From JAAURS01 sp031362245 (GTDB taxonomy: Bacteria > Cyanobacteriota > Cyanobacteriia > Thermosynechococcales > Thermosynechococcaceae), in the NCBI GenBank assembly GCA_031362245.1, contig JANLSD010000168.1, forward strand, positions 23,932 through 87,931: a stretch of DNA of 64,000 nucleotides, written 5' to 3'. The notes below the pieces were generated by a model. It was not told where the DNA came from. It saw only the letters and a list, made by a program, of their open reading frames with translations, and searched no databases. This document shows positions 61,930 through 64,000 of the stretch, one piece after another. Made by a program: the position numbers and the translations under genes. Numbering within the stretch: the stretch's first letter is position 1; the number at the start of each line of letters is the position of its first letter.

Positions 61930-63072
61930 CTAAGAGGCAGACCCAATCTGAACCGATTCTAGCTGTGAGGTTCGGAGCCGATCCATCCAACCCTGGAGGT
62001 ACACCTGATTCGCTGTTTGTTCTTTGGGGTTTTGGGTATTGAGGGGATAGGGCATTAACCCCACAATAGTGGCGTTGGTGACGCAAAACATCGACTTCTG
62101 AAAACTCTCGCAAATTTGGATTAGCAAGTCATCTTCTTTGCGGATGGTTTGTTGATAGACCCGATGGAGATAATCAGGAATGTAATGGCGCATGTCCTGC
62201 ATCAGCAGCGTGGGTGGAATGCCAGCCCCACCGATGGGGAGTGGATCGGCATAGAGGGCACCATAGGCAAAGCGGCTCTGGTCAAAGGGGATTTGCTGCG
62301 CCTGGGCATTGTAGGAAACCGTACCCAAAAACGGAGTGCCTCGAAAAAAGACAGCCTCAACGTAGGGAATGGCGGCATCGACCAAAAACGTCATCTTGGC
62401 CGATTTAGGCACAATGTAGTAGCGTTTGTCCTGAATTTTGACCGCATAGATCATCGGATTACCTGCCGCTGCTACCAATCCAGCTTTAACGTGGTCGATA
62501 ATTTGAGGAACGGTTGTAATTTTGCCCTGATCGTATAAATCTGACAGGTCTAAAAACAGCTTACTCATGACTACCCAGAATTGGCCGAGGAAACTGTAGT
62601 AGACGGATTGTCGCACCTGCTCAGGCAAAAATTCAGGAAACAGGCGATTTAGTCCACGAATGAAAAGGTTGCCCTTGGTTTTGGCATCAATCGCTTTTTG
62701 GGTGAGTTCATTAAACATTTTGGACTCTAGATAGACATCAAGTCCGCCACCCCCATGCCACTGCATCACCTTCATGCAGTATTCAGCGTATTCAAAGTTG
62801 ATGCGTTTATGCCACCAATGACGAAGCACTTTGGCTGTAGTGACATCGCCGTCAAAGTATTTAAAAAATGGAAAGAGTTCTAGAAACTGGCCTTCGGCAA
62901 TATAAATCAGATTTTTGGAGTAGGCATCTAGCACTACACCATAGCTCTTGAGAATACCGACGACTTCCAATACGTTTTCGGGCGTATCGGGGAGGAGTGT
63001 CTGTCCTTGCAAAATCCGCTCGATGTACTCGGCATAGGGATGATTGGATTTCTGATACGGTTTATCTTTCAT
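61930..63072 (-). CDS. CO2 hydration protein of the NDH-1 CO2-uptake complex (CupB/ChpX-like)
   Basis: This 380-residue protein belongs to the ChpX/ChpY (CupB/CupA) family, which hydrates CO2 on a specialised thylakoid NDH-1 complex. The family core is plain: PYAEYIERILQGQ, LFPFFKYFDGD and RHWWHKRINFEYAEYCMKV. The first His (85) and Arg (90) are spaced like the Zn-ligating pair reported for CupA, from memory His130 and Arg135. The length (about 380) and the absence of a cupS gene after it favour CupB (constitutive system) over CupA, whose members are longer. It follows ndhD by 44 bp on the same strand, one transcript. I leave the symbol open because CupA/CupB need tree placement. Confidence 0.88.
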   Translation of the reverse strand: MKDKPYQKSNHPYAEYIERILQGQTLLPDTPENVLEVVGILKSYGVVLDAYSKNLIYIAEGQFLELFPFFKYFDGDVTTAKVLRHWWHKRINFEYAEYCMKVMQWHGGGGLDVYLESKMFNELTQKAIDAKTKGNLFIRGLNRLFPEFLPEQVRQSVYYSFLGQFWVVMSKLFLDLSDLYDQGKITTVPQIIDHVKAGLVAAAGNPMIYAVKIQDKRYYIVPKSAKMTFLVDAAIPYVEAVFFRGTPFLGTVSYNAQAQQIPFDQSRFAYGALYADPLPIGGAGIPPTLLMQDMRHYIPDYLHRVYQQTIRKEDDLLIQICESFQKSMFCVTNATIVGLMPYPLNTQNPKEQTANQVYLQGWMDRLRTSQLESVQIGSAS

Positions 63073-63116
63073 GACAGGGCGACTGCAAGGAACTTAAAGC
63101 GATTTATAAAACAGAT

Positions 63117-64000
63117 TTAACGCAAGACTGGAGATGCTGTCGGTATCGCCGCACTGGGAGCCAAGGCAACGACCGGCTGAGACGTCTCCATAAGCTGAGC
63201 CATACTGGCTTCTGACCACCCTGTAATCCAGTTGGGCAGAATGCCAAGTAAAATAATCAGGAGCGCAAGGAGAATGCCTGGGGTGCGATCGCTCCAGGCC
63301 ACAGGCGGCAATGTCACCACCTTGCCATCAGCACGGGTGGCAAGACGACCAAAAAAGGCTTGGTTGACCAGCAGCAAAAAGTAAACTGCCGTAAGTCCTG
63401 TCCCCACCATGCACAACAGCGTCTGCACAGGGAATACGGCAAAACTCCCCCTAAAAACCAAGAATTCAGAGATAAATCCAACCATGCCAGGGATTCCGGC
63501 ACTGGCCATGACGCCCAACACCATCAGACTCCCAATCACGGGGAGACCTCGTTCTGGGTTAAGCAGCCCTCTCAGGATGGTGAGGTCGCGGGTTCCCGTT
63601 TTTTTGTAGACCACACCCACCAGCAGAAACAGCAAGGCTGAAATTAATCCGTGGCTGACCATTTGCAGCTCAACTGCCATCAAACTGAGCGGGGTTGCGG
63701 CGGCGGCAGCCAGAAGGATAAATCCCATGTGCCCTACAGAACTAAAGGCCACCATCTTTTTCATATCGGTTTGGGCGATCGCCGTAAAGGCCCCATACAG
63801 CACACTCACCACGGCCCAAGAGGCCAGCCAGGGTGCCAACACAGACCACGCCTCAGGGAATAACCCAATGCCGAACCGCAGCAAACCATAGGTGCCCAGT
63901 TTGAGCAGCACCCCTGCCAAGAGCACAGAAATAGGAGTAGAGGCTTCGACGTGGGCATCGGGGAGCCAAGTATGGAGAGGAACGAGGGGGATTTTGATGC
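63117..64000 (-). CDS. ndhD: NAD(P)H-quinone oxidoreductase subunit 4, NdhD type (5' end outside window)
   Basis: This is the C-terminal 294 residues of an NdhD proton-pumping antiporter-like subunit of NDH-1. The sequence runs to the window edge with HTWLPDAHVEASTPISV, then LLAGVLLKLGTYGLLRFGI, KMVAFSSVGHMGFILLA and GLISALLFLLVG. These include the half-channel Lys, His and Leu/Gly helices of the family. Full NdhD is about 500-550 residues, so about 230 are missing upstream. The pairing with a Cup-type gene means it is probably NdhD3 or NdhD4 of the CO2-uptake complexes. An ATG at 63926 is internal, not the start. Confidence 0.93.
   Translation of the reverse strand, partial: IKIPLVPLHTWLPDAHVEASTPISVLLAGVLLKLGTYGLLRFGIGLFPEAWSVLAPWLASWAVVSVLYGAFTAIAQTDMKKMVAFSSVGHMGFILLAAAAATPLSLMAVELQMVSHGLISALLFLLVGVVYKKTGTRDLTILRGLLNPERGLPVIGSLMVLGVMASAGIPGMVGFISEFLVFRGSFAVFPVQTLLCMVGTGLTAVYFLLLVNQAFFGRLATRADGKVVTLPPVAWSDRTPGILLALLIILLGILPNWITGWSEASMAQLMETSQPVVALAPSAAIPTASPVLR

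Noticed and set aside
1..64000. tRNA, rRNA and CRISPR arrays
   Set aside because: No T-loop-like words with matching stems in intergenic gaps, and no regularly spaced direct repeats were seen by eye; a tRNAscan or CRISPR search would settle it.

Overview
The window comes from a cyanobacterial chromosome. The palindrome GCGATCGC (HIP1) recurs throughout, and many genes are of cyanobacterial type: pilB/pilT/pilC beside grpE/dnaK/dnaJ, cyanophycin genes, an NDH-1 CO2-uptake gene pair, DUF4327, and the TIGR03279-type radical SAM protein. The genus cannot be fixed from this stretch. No rRNA, tRNA, CRISPR array or intact insertion sequence was recognised.

Layout. 1-4518 (minus): type IV pilus motor genes pilB-pilT-pilC, with pilC cut by the window edge. 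5007-10407 (plus): grpE, dnaK, dnaJ, a TusA-like gene and rsgA, the last three overlapping by 4 bp each, closed by a hairpin terminator and a dispersed palindromic repeat. 10638-20764: glycogen phosphorylase, a 2TM protein, a SemiSWEET, a UvrD-type helicase, a TM-helix-repeat channel-like protein and a beta-propeller/transglutaminase fusion. 21082-36555: two small conserved proteins, then a cyanophycin and arginine locus: agrE/argZ (plus) and, on the minus strand, a second cphA-like gene, cphB, cphA, a Uma2 gene and putA. Together these could make cyanophycin, open the polymer, and take arginine through ornithine and proline to glutamate. Exact GTA-N8-TAC (NtcA-type) sites lie upstream of agrE and of cphA. 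36677-41377: lepA and a Wzc-like protein with a destroyed P-loop. 42064-51818 (AT-rich): an exopolysaccharide cluster with a methyltransferase, a CapD/FlaA1-type dehydratase fused to a degenerate EAL domain, a Wzx flippase, a Wzy polymerase and two GT4 glycosyltransferases. 52051-59123: an accessory region of small proteins, a P-type ATPase remnant, a papain-like protease next to a chagasin-type inhibitor, an SGNH hydrolase and a decayed transposase. 59142-64000 (minus): a radical SAM/PDZ protein, a ParA-like ATPase with a coiled-coil partner (possible carboxysome-positioning McdAB), a CO2 hydration protein (CupB/ChpX-like) and ndhD (partial).

Most notable observations: (i) the CapD-EAL fusion, which physically joins nucleotide-sugar dehydration to a c-di-GMP-type domain that seems to have lost catalysis; (ii) the second cyanophycin synthetase, with an intact ATP-grasp domain, a ruined and truncated Mur-ligase domain and a new tail of about 210 residues, duplicated together with part of its leader; (iii) a Wzc-like pseudo-kinase near the EPS cluster; (iv) the adjacent papain and chagasin genes; (v) a candidate McdAB pair beside CO2-uptake genes.
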